From an uncultured Gammaproteobacteria bacterium (GTDB lineage Bacteria; Pseudomonadota; Gammaproteobacteria; GCA-001735895), in NCBI GenBank assembly GCA_947259485.1, contig CAMYLU010000034.1, positions 1-58,394 on the forward strand: a stretch of DNA of 58,394 nt, written 5' to 3'. This document shows, piece by piece, positions 8,292 through 18,900 of the stretch. The notes under the pieces were generated by a model, which was not told the DNA's origin, ran no database searches, and was given only the letters and a program-made list of their open reading frames with translations. Position 1 is the first letter of the stretch. Each line of letters starts with the position of its first letter. The position numbers were made by a program, and so were the translations under genes.

Positions 8292-9262
8292 AAACCGGCG
8301 CTATCCTGCTGCTCTGGCTGTGCGCAGTCCCGTTCGCGCAGGCGGCACAAAATCACCTGCTGATTATCGGCGGGATCGGTGGGACCGACGCCTATCGCGA
8401 ACTGTTTGCGGGCAGGGCGGCGCGCATGTATCAAGCCGCCATCGAGGCCGGCATCGAGGAACACAATATCACCTTGCTGAGCGAGGCGGCGTTGCCGGAT
8501 ACATCGCGACCGCACCGGCCCTCGGACAAACCGACGATTCTGCAGGTGTTGCGGGATATCGGCAACAGGGCGCAGGCCAATGACCGCATTTTCGTAATCC
8601 TGATCGGCCACGGCAATCCCCGCGGTAACAACGCCGCCTTCAACCTGCCGGGCCCCGATATCTCGGCATCGGAATTCGCCGAAGCCCTGGTCGGGCTGGA
8701 AAACCAACTGCTCGTCATCGTCAACACGGCCTCCGCCAGCGGACCGTTCATCAACGCGCTCTCCGCAGACGGGCGCATTATCATCACGGCAACATCGAGC
8801 GGCCGCGAGTATTATGCGACGCTATTCGGCGATTACTTCGTTGCCGCCTTTGCCGGGGGCGGAGCGGACACTGACAAGGACGAGCGAGTATCGATGCTGG
8901 AGGCATTCGTGTTCGCGCGTCGCGAGACCCAGCGCGCCTACGATAACGAAAAGCAACTTTCCACCGAGCACGCCCTGCTGGACGATAACGGCGATGGCGA
9001 GGGCAGCCGGGAACCAGGCGAGTTTGAGTCCGATGGCGCGCTGGCGAACCGCGTTTATCTGCAGCAGCAGCCAACGCTGGCGCTTGGCGCTTCCGCGCAA
9101 CTGGTCGAAATGATGCAGCGCAAACAAGAGCTCGAGCAGTCGATCAGCGACTTGAAACGGCAGCGCGAGAGCCTCCCCCGCACCGACTATTACGCTCGGC
9201 TTGAAACATTACTGGTCGATCTTGCCCTGCTCAGTCGCGAAATCAAGGCACAGGGAGGATAG
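8288..9262 (+). CDS. Caspase-fold (C13-like) periplasmic protein, catalytic Cys apparently missing
   Basis: 324 residues, started at the ATG of the ATGA overlap. The signal peptide is AILLLWLCAVPFAQA. The body is a caspase/legumain-like alpha-beta domain: the His strand reads FVILIGHGNPRG, but the second catalytic strand reads LLVIVNTASASGPFINAL, with Ala where Cys is expected. ADTDKDERVS later resembles an EF-hand-like calcium loop. The C-terminal about 50 residues form a coiled coil. C13-like proteins occur in MoxR/DUF4159 operons. Without the Cys it is more likely a binding or scaffold pseudo-peptidase, though the family may use different chemistry. It directly abuts the TPR-peptidase gene. 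Confidence 0.75.
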   Translation: MKTGAILLLWLCAVPFAQAAQNHLLIIGGIGGTDAYRELFAGRAARMYQAAIEAGIEEHNITLLSEAALPDTSRPHRPSDKPTILQVLRDIGNRAQANDRIFVILIGHGNPRGNNAAFNLPGPDISASEFAEALVGLENQLLVIVNTASASGPFINALSADGRIIITATSSGREYYATLFGDYFVAAFAGGGADTDKDERVSMLEAFVFARRETQRAYDNEKQLSTEHALLDDNGDGEGSREPGEFESDGALANRVYLQQQPTLALGASAQLVEMMQRKQELEQSISDLKRQRESLPRTDYYARLETLLVDLALLSREIKAQGG

Positions 9263-11809
9263 ATGAAATATCTGTTCACAATGGTTCTGCTTGGCCTTTC
9301 CCAACTCTGTTCCGCCGCCACCGACCCGCGGCTGGATAGAATCCACGCATTGCGCCTGGCTGGCGATTACCCTGCCGCGATCGAGCACGCCCAGACCGAA
9401 CTTGCGACAGAGCCGGACAATAGCCAGCTATTGAACCAGCTAGGCGAACTTCGGTTGGAAACGGGAGCGCTGAAGACCGCGGCCGCGCGCTTCCGCCAGG
9501 CACTGGAATCGAGCGGTCCCGACCAATTGATGGCGAAACTCAATCTCGCCGAAATTCATTGGCAAAGGGGTGAATGGCAGGATGCCGAAACCCTGTGGCG
9601 GGATATACGGCATGCCTATCAAGCCAAGGCAAGTTTAAGCGCCCGCGACCTGTTTGCGATTGCCGGCGCCACGCGCCATCTGGGTCGAACCGATCCACAG
9701 CTTTACAAGGACGCGGTGCGGTTGTTCGATCAGGCGAGCAGCAAGGACCCGGCCTACCTGGACGCGGGTATCGCACTGGGCGAGCTGCTGCTGGAAAAAT
9801 ACAATAACCAGGAAGCGACAGCACTGTTCAAGGAGCTGCTGGCGATCGACAACGAACATCCACGCGCTCTGCTGGGGCTGGCGCGCAGCCAGCACTTCGA
9901 TTATTCGTCACAGGCGGTGACGACCGCGCTGCAATCGTTATTTATCAACCCTAACCTGGTACCTGCCCGGGTTTTCCTGGCGCGACTGTTCATCGAGCTG
10001 GAGCAATACAGCGACGCCAGGCACGAGGCGGAACTCGCGCTCGAAGTCAACCCGGTGTCGCTCGAGGCCCTGACCATGCTCGGCGTGCTCGATCATCTCG
10101 AACGCAACGCGGAACAATTCGAAGCCATAGAACGACAGGTCATGGCGCTGAACCCGCGTTATGCCGAATTCTACGCCACGCTGGCGGACCTGGCGGCGCA
10201 AAACAGGCTATACCGGGATGCCGAAAAATTCGCCCAGCGCGCGGTGCAGCTGGATCCACAGTCATGGCGAGGCCATGGCCTGCTGGGAATGAACCAGCTG
10301 AGGCTTGGGCAGATCGAGGCCGGACGCGCCAGCCTGGAGCGCTCCTTCGCCGGGGATCCGTACAACGTCTGGATTAAAAACACGCTGCAGCTCGCGGACA
10401 CCTTCAATAGCTACGTGCAGACCGAACAGGGTAATTTCAGCGTCGTTCTGCACGGCCAGGAGAACGCGCTGCTCGGCCAGTATATTCACGGTCTCGCTAC
10501 GCAGGCTTACCAGCGCATGAAAACGCGCTACCGGCACGAACCCGATCAACCGATTCGCATCGAACTGTACCCCGATCACGCCGATTTTTCGGTACGCTCG
10601 GTCGGGCTGGCCGGGGTTGGGCTGCTCGGCGTCTGCTTCGGACCGGTGGTGGCGATGGACTCGCCCGCAGCGCGCTCGCGCGGCGCTTTTAACTGGGGCT
10701 CCACGCTGTGGCACGAGCTCGCCCACGTATTCCATTTATCGATGACCGACAACCGCGTACCGCGCTGGTTCAGCGAGGGGCTCGCGGTCTACGAGGAACG
10801 GGTTGCCCGTCCCGGCTGGGGAGCCGACGTCAGCCCGGATTTTCTGCTCGCCTATCTCGACGGACGCCTGTTACCGGTCAGCCAGCTGAACAATGGATTT
10901 GTTCGGCCTACTTACCCGGAACAGGTCATCCATTCCTATTTCCAGGCCTCGCTGGTATTCGAATTCATCGAGCAGCGCTGGGGATTCGACGTGATCAGGG
11001 CCAGCCTGAACGCCTACCGCGATAGTAAAAATCCCGACGAAGTATTATTGCAGCATCTGCAACTGGAAAGCGCAGCACTCGACGCCATGTTCGACGATTA
11101 CCTGAAAACCCGCTACGCCACCGCGCTCAAGGCCCTGAGCAAGGACGTGGAACCCGGTGAGCAATCTGCACCCTCGCAATCGCCGGCGCAGGTGACAGTC
11201 GAAACCGCACTACCCGACAAGTATTTTGACCAGCTCAAACTCGGGCAATTGCTCTATGAGCAGGGCAACCTGGAGTTGGCCGAATTATTTCTGCAAAAAG
11301 CGCAACAGCTGTTCCCCGAATACGCGGGTAACGATAGCAGCTACTGGCTGCTGGCCAGGCTTTACCTGCAACAGGAGAAATACGCGCAGGCGGAAGCACA
11401 GCTGGATCAATTGATCGCGATCAACGCCGAGCATTATCCCGCACAGCTAGAGCTTGCGAAACTGCGCTTCAAAAGCGGTGACATAGCCGCCGCCGCGGCA
11501 GCGCTGGAAGGCGCCGTTTACATCTACCCCTACGACCTCGAACTTCACCAGGATCTGGCCAGTTACCAGACTTCTCTGGGCAACTGGGAGCGGGTTGCGC
11601 GCGCGCGCCGCGCGCTGCTGGCGCTCGACCCGGTAGACAAGGCCGAAGCGCACTACCAGCTGGCCTTTGCCTACGAGCGCGCGGGCAATCGATCTTCGGC
11701 ACGCGAGCAGATACTATATGCACTCGAGATCGCGCCTAATTTCCAGCGCGCGCAGGATTTGCTGCTCGCCTTGCGCGCAGCGGAGCCCGCCGCAGCGGAG
11801 GCACAGTAG
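9263..11809 (+). CDS. TPR protein with gluzincin (peptidase MA-like) metallopeptidase domain
   Basis: 848 residues with a signal peptide (YLFTMVLLGLSQLCSAA). Residues about 20-375 are TPR repeats. A zinc-peptidase domain follows, with HELAH at 484-488 and the downstream glutamate helix WFSEGLAVYEE, a complete HExxH...E set. More TPR repeats fill about 650-840. It starts immediately after the preceding stop. The protein should be periplasmic and may process or sense envelope proteins handled by the operon. The active-site residues are visible; the substrate is unknown. Confidence 0.85.
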   Translation: MKYLFTMVLLGLSQLCSAATDPRLDRIHALRLAGDYPAAIEHAQTELATEPDNSQLLNQLGELRLETGALKTAAARFRQALESSGPDQLMAKLNLAEIHWQRGEWQDAETLWRDIRHAYQAKASLSARDLFAIAGATRHLGRTDPQLYKDAVRLFDQASSKDPAYLDAGIALGELLLEKYNNQEATALFKELLAIDNEHPRALLGLARSQHFDYSSQAVTTALQSLFINPNLVPARVFLARLFIELEQYSDARHEAELALEVNPVSLEALTMLGVLDHLERNAEQFEAIERQVMALNPRYAEFYATLADLAAQNRLYRDAEKFAQRAVQLDPQSWRGHGLLGMNQLRLGQIEAGRASLERSFAGDPYNVWIKNTLQLADTFNSYVQTEQGNFSVVLHGQENALLGQYIHGLATQAYQRMKTRYRHEPDQPIRIELYPDHADFSVRSVGLAGVGLLGVCFGPVVAMDSPAARSRGAFNWGSTLWHELAHVFHLSMTDNRVPRWFSEGLAVYEERVARPGWGADVSPDFLLAYLDGRLLPVSQLNNGFVRPTYPEQVIHSYFQASLVFEFIEQRWGFDVIRASLNAYRDSKNPDEVLLQHLQLESAALDAMFDDYLKTRYATALKALSKDVEPGEQSAPSQSPAQVTVETALPDKYFDQLKLGQLLYEQGNLELAELFLQKAQQLFPEYAGNDSSYWLLARLYLQQEKYAQAEAQLDQLIAINAEHYPAQLELAKLRFKSGDIAAAAAALEGAVYIYPYDLELHQDLASYQTSLGNWERVARARRALLALDPVDKAEAHYQLAFAYERAGNRSSAREQILYALEIAPNFQRAQDLLLALRAAEPAAAEAQ

Positions 11810-11882
11810 CCGATGAGACCAATCGATCGCATCGTCGGCCAACCGGGCCAGGCAGATCCCAAACGGCACAAGAGGTCCACCG

Positions 11883-12920
11883 ATGGATGAGCACATGCAA
11901 CAGACAGAATCCCTGCAGGCCGCCGACGATATCGAACTCGCCGAGGATTTGATCCGGCGATACGAAAAGCTGCGCGGCGAACTGGGCAAACTGATCGTCG
12001 GCCAGGATGCGGTCGTCGAACAGGTCATGCTGACTATACTGGCCGGCGGCAACAGCCTGATCGTCGGCGTGCCCGGCCTCGCCAAGACGCTATTGATCCA
12101 CTCCATTGCCCAGGTACTGGATCTGAAATTTTCACGCATCCAGTTCACCCCCGACCTGATGCCGTCGGATATCACCGGCACCGACCTGGTGCAGGAAAAC
12201 CCCGACACCGGCAAACGCGAACTCAACTTTCTTCCAGGCCCCATTTTCGCCAATATCGTACTCGCCGACGAAATCAACCGTACGCCGCCGAAGACACAAT
12301 CCGCGTTGCTCGAAGCGATGCAGGAACACCGCGTCACGGTACAGGGAAAAACTTACGTGCTGGAAGAGCCGTTTTTCGTCTTCGCCACGCAAAATCCGAT
12401 CGAACTCGAAGGTACCTACCCGTTGCCCGAGGCACAGCTTGATCGCTTCATGTTCGAAATTATTATCGATTATTTATCCGCGGAGGAAGAACTCGAGGTG
12501 GTGCGCCAAACCACATCGCTGCGCGAAATCGCATTCGAATACGCCATGAGCGGCGCGGAGATAAGCGCTTTTCAGCAACTGGTGCGCAAGGTGCCGGTTT
12601 CGAAGCCGGTGTGCCAATACGCCCTCGACCTGGTGCGCCATAGTCGTCCAGGCAGCAACGACGCGCCCGATTTCGTACATGACTGGGTCGATTACGGCGC
12701 CAGCACACGCGCGGCGCAGTACCTGGTGCTCGGCGGCAAAGCACGCGCGCTGATCAACGGCCGCTACCACGTCGATTTCGACGATATCGTCCAGCTAGCC
12801 AAACCCGTACTCAGGCATCGGGTGTTACGCAACTTTCACGCTGAATCGGAAAAAGTAACGACCGATGAACTCATCGGGCGCCTGCTCGACGCGGTGCCGT
12901 TGCCGAGCTCGGGAATGTAG
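11883..12920 (+). CDS. MoxR-family AAA+ ATPase
   Basis: 345 residues. Walker A GVPGLAKT is at 62-69, Walker B VLADEINR with the DE pair at 129-130, then sensor 1 FATQNPIELEGTYPLPEAQL and the sensor 2/lid region. MoxR ATPases act in the cytoplasm as chaperone-like remodelers, usually with partner VWA or DUF58 proteins, and the next genes encode those. An AGAGG site lies upstream. The 73 bp gap before it is the largest within this run of genes, so an internal promoter is possible. The assignment is firm; the client protein is unknown. Confidence 0.93.
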   Translation: MDEHMQQTESLQAADDIELAEDLIRRYEKLRGELGKLIVGQDAVVEQVMLTILAGGNSLIVGVPGLAKTLLIHSIAQVLDLKFSRIQFTPDLMPSDITGTDLVQENPDTGKRELNFLPGPIFANIVLADEINRTPPKTQSALLEAMQEHRVTVQGKTYVLEEPFFVFATQNPIELEGTYPLPEAQLDRFMFEIIIDYLSAEEELEVVRQTTSLREIAFEYAMSGAEISAFQQLVRKVPVSKPVCQYALDLVRHSRPGSNDAPDFVHDWVDYGASTRAAQYLVLGGKARALINGRYHVDFDDIVQLAKPVLRHRVLRNFHAESEKVTTDELIGRLLDAVPLPSSGM

Positions 12921-12930
12921 CGGCAGGACG

Positions 12931-13854
12931 ATGCTGACAGGCCGGCAACCACAGGCGCAGTTACCCGGGCAACGCTTCATCGACCCGGAAGTACTCACCC
13001 GTATCGATAACCTGGAGCTAATCGCGCGCGGCGTGGTGGATGGCTTCATCAGCGGCCTGCATCGCTCGCCGATGCTCGGCATGTCGGTGGACTTTGCCGA
13101 ACATCGCGCCTACATGTCCGGCGATGACGTGCGCCGCATCGACTGGCGGCTGTTCGCGCGTACCGACCGCCTCTACGTCAAGGAGTTCGAAGCCGATACC
13201 AACGCCAATCTGCACCTGCTGCTCGATGTTTCCCGTTCCATGGACTACGGCAGCGGCGTGGTAACCAAGCTCGAATACGCGAAATTTCTCGCCGCGAGCC
13301 TGGCCTACCTGTCCCGCCGTCAGCGCGATCGTATCGGCCTGATCACCTTCGACAGCGAAATCATCGAGACGATTCCTCCGTCAATCAAACATTTCAACAC
13401 GGTGTTGCATGCGCTTGACCGCGTGTGTGCCGGCGGTGCCGGCAATTACCACGAACCGCTCGCAAAAATAGCCCTGAACCTCAGGCGACGCAGCGTGGTG
13501 GTATTGATTTCGGATTTATATGACACGCCGGAGCGGCTGTTGAGCGCGATCGGCCAGTTACGCCACCGCGGCAACGACCTGATCGTGTTCCACCTGCTGG
13601 ACCCGCTGGAACTGAGCCTGGAGCTGGGTGACGTCTCCAGTGTGGAAGACCTGGAATCGGGTGTTAATCTGCCGATCGCCGCCGCCCAGTATCGCGACAG
13701 CTACCGACAGTTGATCCGCGATCACCAGGCGGAACTGGAGCGGCGTTTGGGCGCCAACCAGATCGATTATATCTTCGCCGACATTTCTCAGCCGCTCGAT
13801 AATATCCTGTTCCGCTACCTGTCCGACCGCGAACGCCAGAACCGAACCCGCTGA
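12931..13854 (+). CDS. DUF58 domain protein (MoxR partner)
   Basis: 308 residues from the ATG at 12931, which follows GGCAGGACG. Earlier in-frame codons run into the moxR stop region and are not used. The DUF58 signature is SGDDVRRIDWRLFARTDRLY, followed by a VWA-like DVSRS MIDAS motif at 99-103. No signal peptide or membrane segment is seen, so it is probably cytoplasmic and pairs with the MoxR ATPase encoded 10 bp upstream. Its TGA overlaps the start of the BatA-like gene by one base (TGATG). Confidence 0.92.
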   Translation: MLTGRQPQAQLPGQRFIDPEVLTRIDNLELIARGVVDGFISGLHRSPMLGMSVDFAEHRAYMSGDDVRRIDWRLFARTDRLYVKEFEADTNANLHLLLDVSRSMDYGSGVVTKLEYAKFLAASLAYLSRRQRDRIGLITFDSEIIETIPPSIKHFNTVLHALDRVCAGGAGNYHEPLAKIALNLRRRSVVVLISDLYDTPERLLSAIGQLRHRGNDLIVFHLLDPLELSLELGDVSSVEDLESGVNLPIAAAQYRDSYRQLIRDHQAELERRLGANQIDYIFADISQPLDNILFRYLSDRERQNRTR

Positions 13855-15941
13855 TGGGCTTGTCGTGGATCAACCCGCTTTACCTCTCCGGCCTGCTGTT
13901 GCTGGCTTTGCCGGTGCTGATCCACCTGGTACAAAAACAGCATAGCCAGGGCGCCCGCTTCCCCTCGCTGATGTTTTTAAAACAAATTCCGCAGCGCGAA
14001 AAACGCCGCCTCGAAATCAGACACTGGCTGCTGCTGGCGTTGCGCTGTCTGCTGCTACTACTCATCATACTCGCGTTTGCGCGCCCGTTCTTCAACACCC
14101 CGAGCGGGGCGGTAGGCCTGAAGCCGGAGCGCCAGGACAGCATCATCGTGCTCGACCGTTCCTACAGCATGCGCATTGCCGACCACTGGCAACAGGCGCT
14201 CGACAAAGCGCTACAGCTGGTGAATCGAAAACAGGCACGAGACCGTATCGGCATCATATTGATCGACGACGAGACCGAGATTATTAGCGACCTGACAACC
14301 CGCGCAGCCGACCTGCGTGTGGTGCTCAGAAATCAGACACCCGGCTTCAAAGCGACACGATTGCCGCTCGCGATCGAACAGGCGGCGCGCTTGCTCGCGG
14401 GTAGCAACGCCAGCCGCAAGCAGATTTACGTGGTCTCCGATTTTCAGGCTTCCGCAGTATCCGCGGTCGCCAGGATTACCGAAGATATCGAAGTTACCGC
14501 CCTGCCCGTCGAGGTGACCCGGGCAGCGAACGCGTCGATTACATCGGTCGATATCGAAGCTTCGTCACGCGCGGCCTCCGAAGAATTCTCATTGAGCGTC
14601 GAGATCATGAATCGCGCCACAATACCGCTCGAACAGGAAGTCTCGCTCAGGCTCGACGGGCGTGAGCTGTCCCGGCGCAAGCTTAGGCTGGCGCCACGAT
14701 CGACAATGACTGAAACCTTCGATCGATTGAGCGTTAGCGACGATTTACTGCGCGGCATCGTCAGCCTCGCTGACGATGCGCTCATCCTCGATAACCAGCA
14801 CTTCTTCGTCTACTCGAGCAAACAACAAGTTCCGCTGTTAATCGTCGAAGCCACTGCCCCACGCGCCAACCAGTCGGTTTTCCTGCACAACGCTCTTGGG
14901 CTGTCGCGCAACCCCAGTTTTAGGGTCGAACGTATGGCTATAACCACATTGAAACCGGAAGATCTGAAGTCCTGGGCAGTGATTATCATGAATGATGTTT
15001 CGATGCCCACGGGCGTGTTGGCCGACGCGCTCGCCGATTTCGTAGCCGCGGGCGGCGGTTTACTGTTCGCCACGGGAACGGCGGCGCAGCAAAGCTGGCC
15101 TACGGCTTTGCTGCCGGGCATCCCGGGAAGCGGGATTGAAGCAAGGCGGGCAAACGCCTTTAACATGACGGACTTCGAATCCGACCATCCGCTGAGCACC
15201 AATCTCGGTGTGCGCAATACGATCGACCTGTCGCTGGCGCGCGTTTTCAAGTATCGCGAACTGCAACCCGGGGCGGACGATCGGGTCGTAGCGCGCTACA
15301 ACGATGGCGGAGCCGCGCTCCTCGAGCGGCAGATCGGTCTGGGTCGCGTTCTGCTGCTGACCACGACGCTGGATACGCACTGGAACGACATCGTGCTGCA
15401 GCCAGCCTTTTTGCCCTTTCTACACCAGAGTCTGCGCTACCTGACCGCCTTCGAGACCTATCCGAATCAATCTGCAGTTGGCAGTATCACCGACGTGATG
15501 CGTTACGCGCGCGCGCTCGCGGGCGCCGATGCCATCGTCGCCACCAGGGCAAAAGGCCCCCTGATCGTGGAGTCGCCAGAAGCCGGCGAAATTCGCATCA
15601 GCCGGCAATCCCCGCTGTTAACCCTCGCACAGCCGGGTTTTTACCAGGTCCATCACACGACCCCGCCCGGGGTGGAAATCACCCTGGCAGCGAACGTCGA
15701 TCCACACGAAGCAAACCAGGAGATGCTTGACGTGACCCAATTTGTGGAGGAAATTAGGACTTCAGCCGACTCTGCCGCCACGGGTAAGACCCTGAACAGG
15801 CGACAGGCCGCCGAATACGAGCAGCAACAGCGACTGGCGTATGCGATTTTGCTGGTAGTGCTGGCGTTAACGTTAATCGAGGCCCTGTCCGCTAACTGGA
15901 TCGGGATCAGGCAGTCCATGCGCACCCGGGGAGCAAGCTAA
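13854..15941 (+). CDS. BatA-like membrane protein with VWA-like region
   Basis: 695 residues. The N-terminus has the BatA hallmark: SWINPLYLSGLLLLALPVLI, a cytoplasmic loop with QREKRRLEIRHW, and a second helix (CLLLLLIILAFARPF). A VWA-like domain follows with DRSYS at 101-105, then beta-sandwich and GATase-like regions (FVAAGGGLLFATG). A final helix is near 660-680. It is the second long membrane VWA protein of the operon and is architecturally parallel to the 754-residue one, suggesting they form a pair. Start fixed by overlap with the DUF58 stop. Confidence 0.85.
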   Translation: MGLSWINPLYLSGLLLLALPVLIHLVQKQHSQGARFPSLMFLKQIPQREKRRLEIRHWLLLALRCLLLLLIILAFARPFFNTPSGAVGLKPERQDSIIVLDRSYSMRIADHWQQALDKALQLVNRKQARDRIGIILIDDETEIISDLTTRAADLRVVLRNQTPGFKATRLPLAIEQAARLLAGSNASRKQIYVVSDFQASAVSAVARITEDIEVTALPVEVTRAANASITSVDIEASSRAASEEFSLSVEIMNRATIPLEQEVSLRLDGRELSRRKLRLAPRSTMTETFDRLSVSDDLLRGIVSLADDALILDNQHFFVYSSKQQVPLLIVEATAPRANQSVFLHNALGLSRNPSFRVERMAITTLKPEDLKSWAVIIMNDVSMPTGVLADALADFVAAGGGLLFATGTAAQQSWPTALLPGIPGSGIEARRANAFNMTDFESDHPLSTNLGVRNTIDLSLARVFKYRELQPGADDRVVARYNDGGAALLERQIGLGRVLLLTTTLDTHWNDIVLQPAFLPFLHQSLRYLTAFETYPNQSAVGSITDVMRYARALAGADAIVATRAKGPLIVESPEAGEIRISRQSPLLTLAQPGFYQVHHTTPPGVEITLAANVDPHEANQEMLDVTQFVEEIRTSADSAATGKTLNRRQAAEYEQQQRLAYAILLVVLALTLIEALSANWIGIRQSMRTRGAS

Positions 15942-15954
15942 CCGGCGAAAAGCT

Positions 15955-18900
15955 ATGAACACGACGCGTAACAACATCGGAATCAGACTGTTTGCCTTGC
16001 TGAGCCCTGCCTGGCAGTCGCGAACCGGCGACAGGCCCACGCTGTCCGCAGTCATCGAGCGCGTTCGACAGCGCTGGCGGCTGCGCCTGTTAGCCGACGG
16101 TCTGCTCTGGACCATAACACTCGCGACCCTGCTTATCCTGGTAGCGGCCTGGCTATTAAACGCATTGCATTTTGCCCCAACCACGATTTGGGTGTTACGT
16201 TTTATCTGCACTTTCGCCCTGGTTGCACTGGTGCTGCGTTTCTGCGTCAAACCATTGCGCCGCAAGGTGGATGAATTGCAGGTAGCACTCTACCTGGAAG
16301 AGCACGAGCCAGGCCTGAACTCGATTATTCCAAGCGCCGTCGACGCCCGGCGCGCGGACGCCCGGGCCTTATCGGCGCAACTGGTCGAGCAGCTTGTGGA
16401 ACGCGCGCTCGACACGCTGGGCCAGGTCGAATACGGCGACTCGGTCGAACGGCGCAAACTCCAACATGCTGGCGCGAAACTCGGGATCGCGTTACTCGTT
16501 ATTGTCGGCCTGGCGCTGTGGCCGCCTGCATTCCTGCGCACCGGCGCCCCGGCATTGCTGCAGCTGTGGAGCAGCGCGAGCGAAGTCTCTCCCTATCGCA
16601 TCGAGCTTACGCCCGGCGATATCGAAATTGCGCGCGGCGACGATCAATTGATCAGCGCCACGATTGCCGACTTCGGCGGCGACGACGTGTTGTTATTCAC
16701 CTCGATGGACGACGGCCAATCCTGGCGGCAAACGACGATGACCGCCGCCGGCGAGGACGGCCGCTACGAATCCTTTGTTTTCGATGTCGGCCGGGATACC
16801 GATTACTACGTCACCGGCGCGGGCCGGCAGTCCCCGACGCATCGAATCGCGGTGGCCGACATTCCGGCGATCGAATCGATCGGCCTGCGTTATAACTTCC
16901 CGGCCTATACCATGCTGCCGCCCGAAACCAGCCAGGGCTCCGGCGATATTGCCGCGCTGCGGGGCACGCGCGTCGAAGTGCTGATCAAGCCAACGATCGA
17001 TATCCCGGGCGGCACGTTACAGCTCGCCGACGGCCGGCAGATCGACCTGCGGCGCGCAGACGACGCGACCTGGACGGGAGAGATCACGTTGCAGCAGGAC
17101 GGCGCCTACCAGGTGACCCTGCAGCGTGCAAGCGGCATACCGGTCGATGCCTCGCCCGAGTTTCGTATCAGCGTGCTCGACGACCGCTTTCCTAACGTAT
17201 CGATCACCAGCCCCGGCCGGGACACCAAGGTCAGCGTGATCGAAGAGCCGGTGTTAAAAGTGCGCGCCAGCGACGACCAGGGCATCGCCAGTTTGGAACT
17301 GGTGCTGTCGGTCAACGGCGAAGCCGAGCAACGCATCAAACTGCTACCGACGGCGGATGAGCCAGACGCCAGGCAACAGGTCGACGCCGAGCATATCGTT
17401 TACCTCGAGGATCTCGGTCTGCGCCCCGGCGACCTGATTGCCTATTACGTAAACGCCCAGGACCGGGCTCCCGAAGACGAGACCAAAACCGCGACCAGCG
17501 ATATCTTCTTTTACCAGGTGCGCCCCTTCCGTAACAATTACCGGCGCGCCGAGCAGCGAGGCGGCGGCGCCGGTGGTGGCGGCGCTCAGGGCGGACAGCA
17601 GCAGGGGCATTTGTCGGAGCAGCAAAAGCAGTTCGTCGTGGCCACCTTCAAGATGATTCGCGACCGCCATACCTTTAGCGATGAAACCTACCAGGAAAAC
17701 CTCGAACTGCTTACCACCGCGCAAGCGCGTATCCGCGACCGGGTAGAGGCGATCGTAAGGCGCATTAGAAGCCGCTCGATCGTGCAGAGCAACGACAGGT
17801 ATAACGTCATTCTCGAAGAATTGCCGCTGGCGGTCGAAGCCATGCTCGAGGTCGAGCTGCAACTGCAAGAAGCCGAGGTCAAACCGGCCCTCGCCGATGC
17901 GCAGATCGCCCTCAAGCACCTGCAAAGAGCCGACGCGGAATTCCGGGATATCAACGTTTCGCTGGCCAACCGGGGTGGCGGCGGCGCCGGCAACAACACC
18001 GGCTTCGAAGATCTGGCCAACCTGTTTCAGCTGGAAATGGACAAACTGCGTAATCAATACGAGACCGTGCAGCGGGGTGCCCGGCAGCCGCCGCCGAGCG
18101 AGGTCATCGATGAAACCCTGGAAAAATTACGTGATCTTGCGCGCCGCCAGCAACAGGAAGTGGAGCGCGCCATGCGGCGCCAGGGCCAGATGTCGAGCAG
18201 TGGGTCCAGCCAAAATCAACTCGCGTTGGCCGAAGAACTGGAAGCGATGGCGAGACAGCTGGAACGGCTTTCACGCACACAGCCAAATCCACAGTTACAG
18301 CAGTCAATCAAACAGATGCGCGATGCAGCGACAGCCATGCGCGGCGCAGCGACGACCGCTGGAACGAGAGGCGTCGACCAGGCTCGCCAGGCAGCGCAAA
18401 ACCTGCGCGAAGCCAGGCGCCTGCTGGACCAGGGTCGAGTGCGACAGTTCAGTGAAAAGGTCGAGCGCAGCCTGCGCCGGGCCGAGCTGGTGGAGAAGAA
18501 ACAGGCCGCCATCAAACAGGAAGTGTCGGCGCTGGACGAACAATGGGGCGATAAGCTCGAAGCACAACTGGAACAGCTCAACCACAACAAGCAGGCACTA
18601 TCGGAAGAACTGACCAGACTTGAAAGTGAGCTCAGCAAGTTGACGACAAGCGCGAAGGAAGAGCAGCCACAGGCTGGCCAGTCGTTAAAACAGGCGATTC
18701 GGACATCGCGCGAGTATCGTTTGCATGACCGAATCGGCCGCACCCGGCAAATGATCCTGCTGGATGAAAAAGGACACGCGCTCGACAACGAAGACGAAAT
18801 CCAGAGAGGCATCGGGCAGATACGCGAACATATCGAAACCGCACTCGAGAATGTCGGCGAACCGGGCACTCGCAAACTCGAGCGTTCCCTCGAGCAACTG

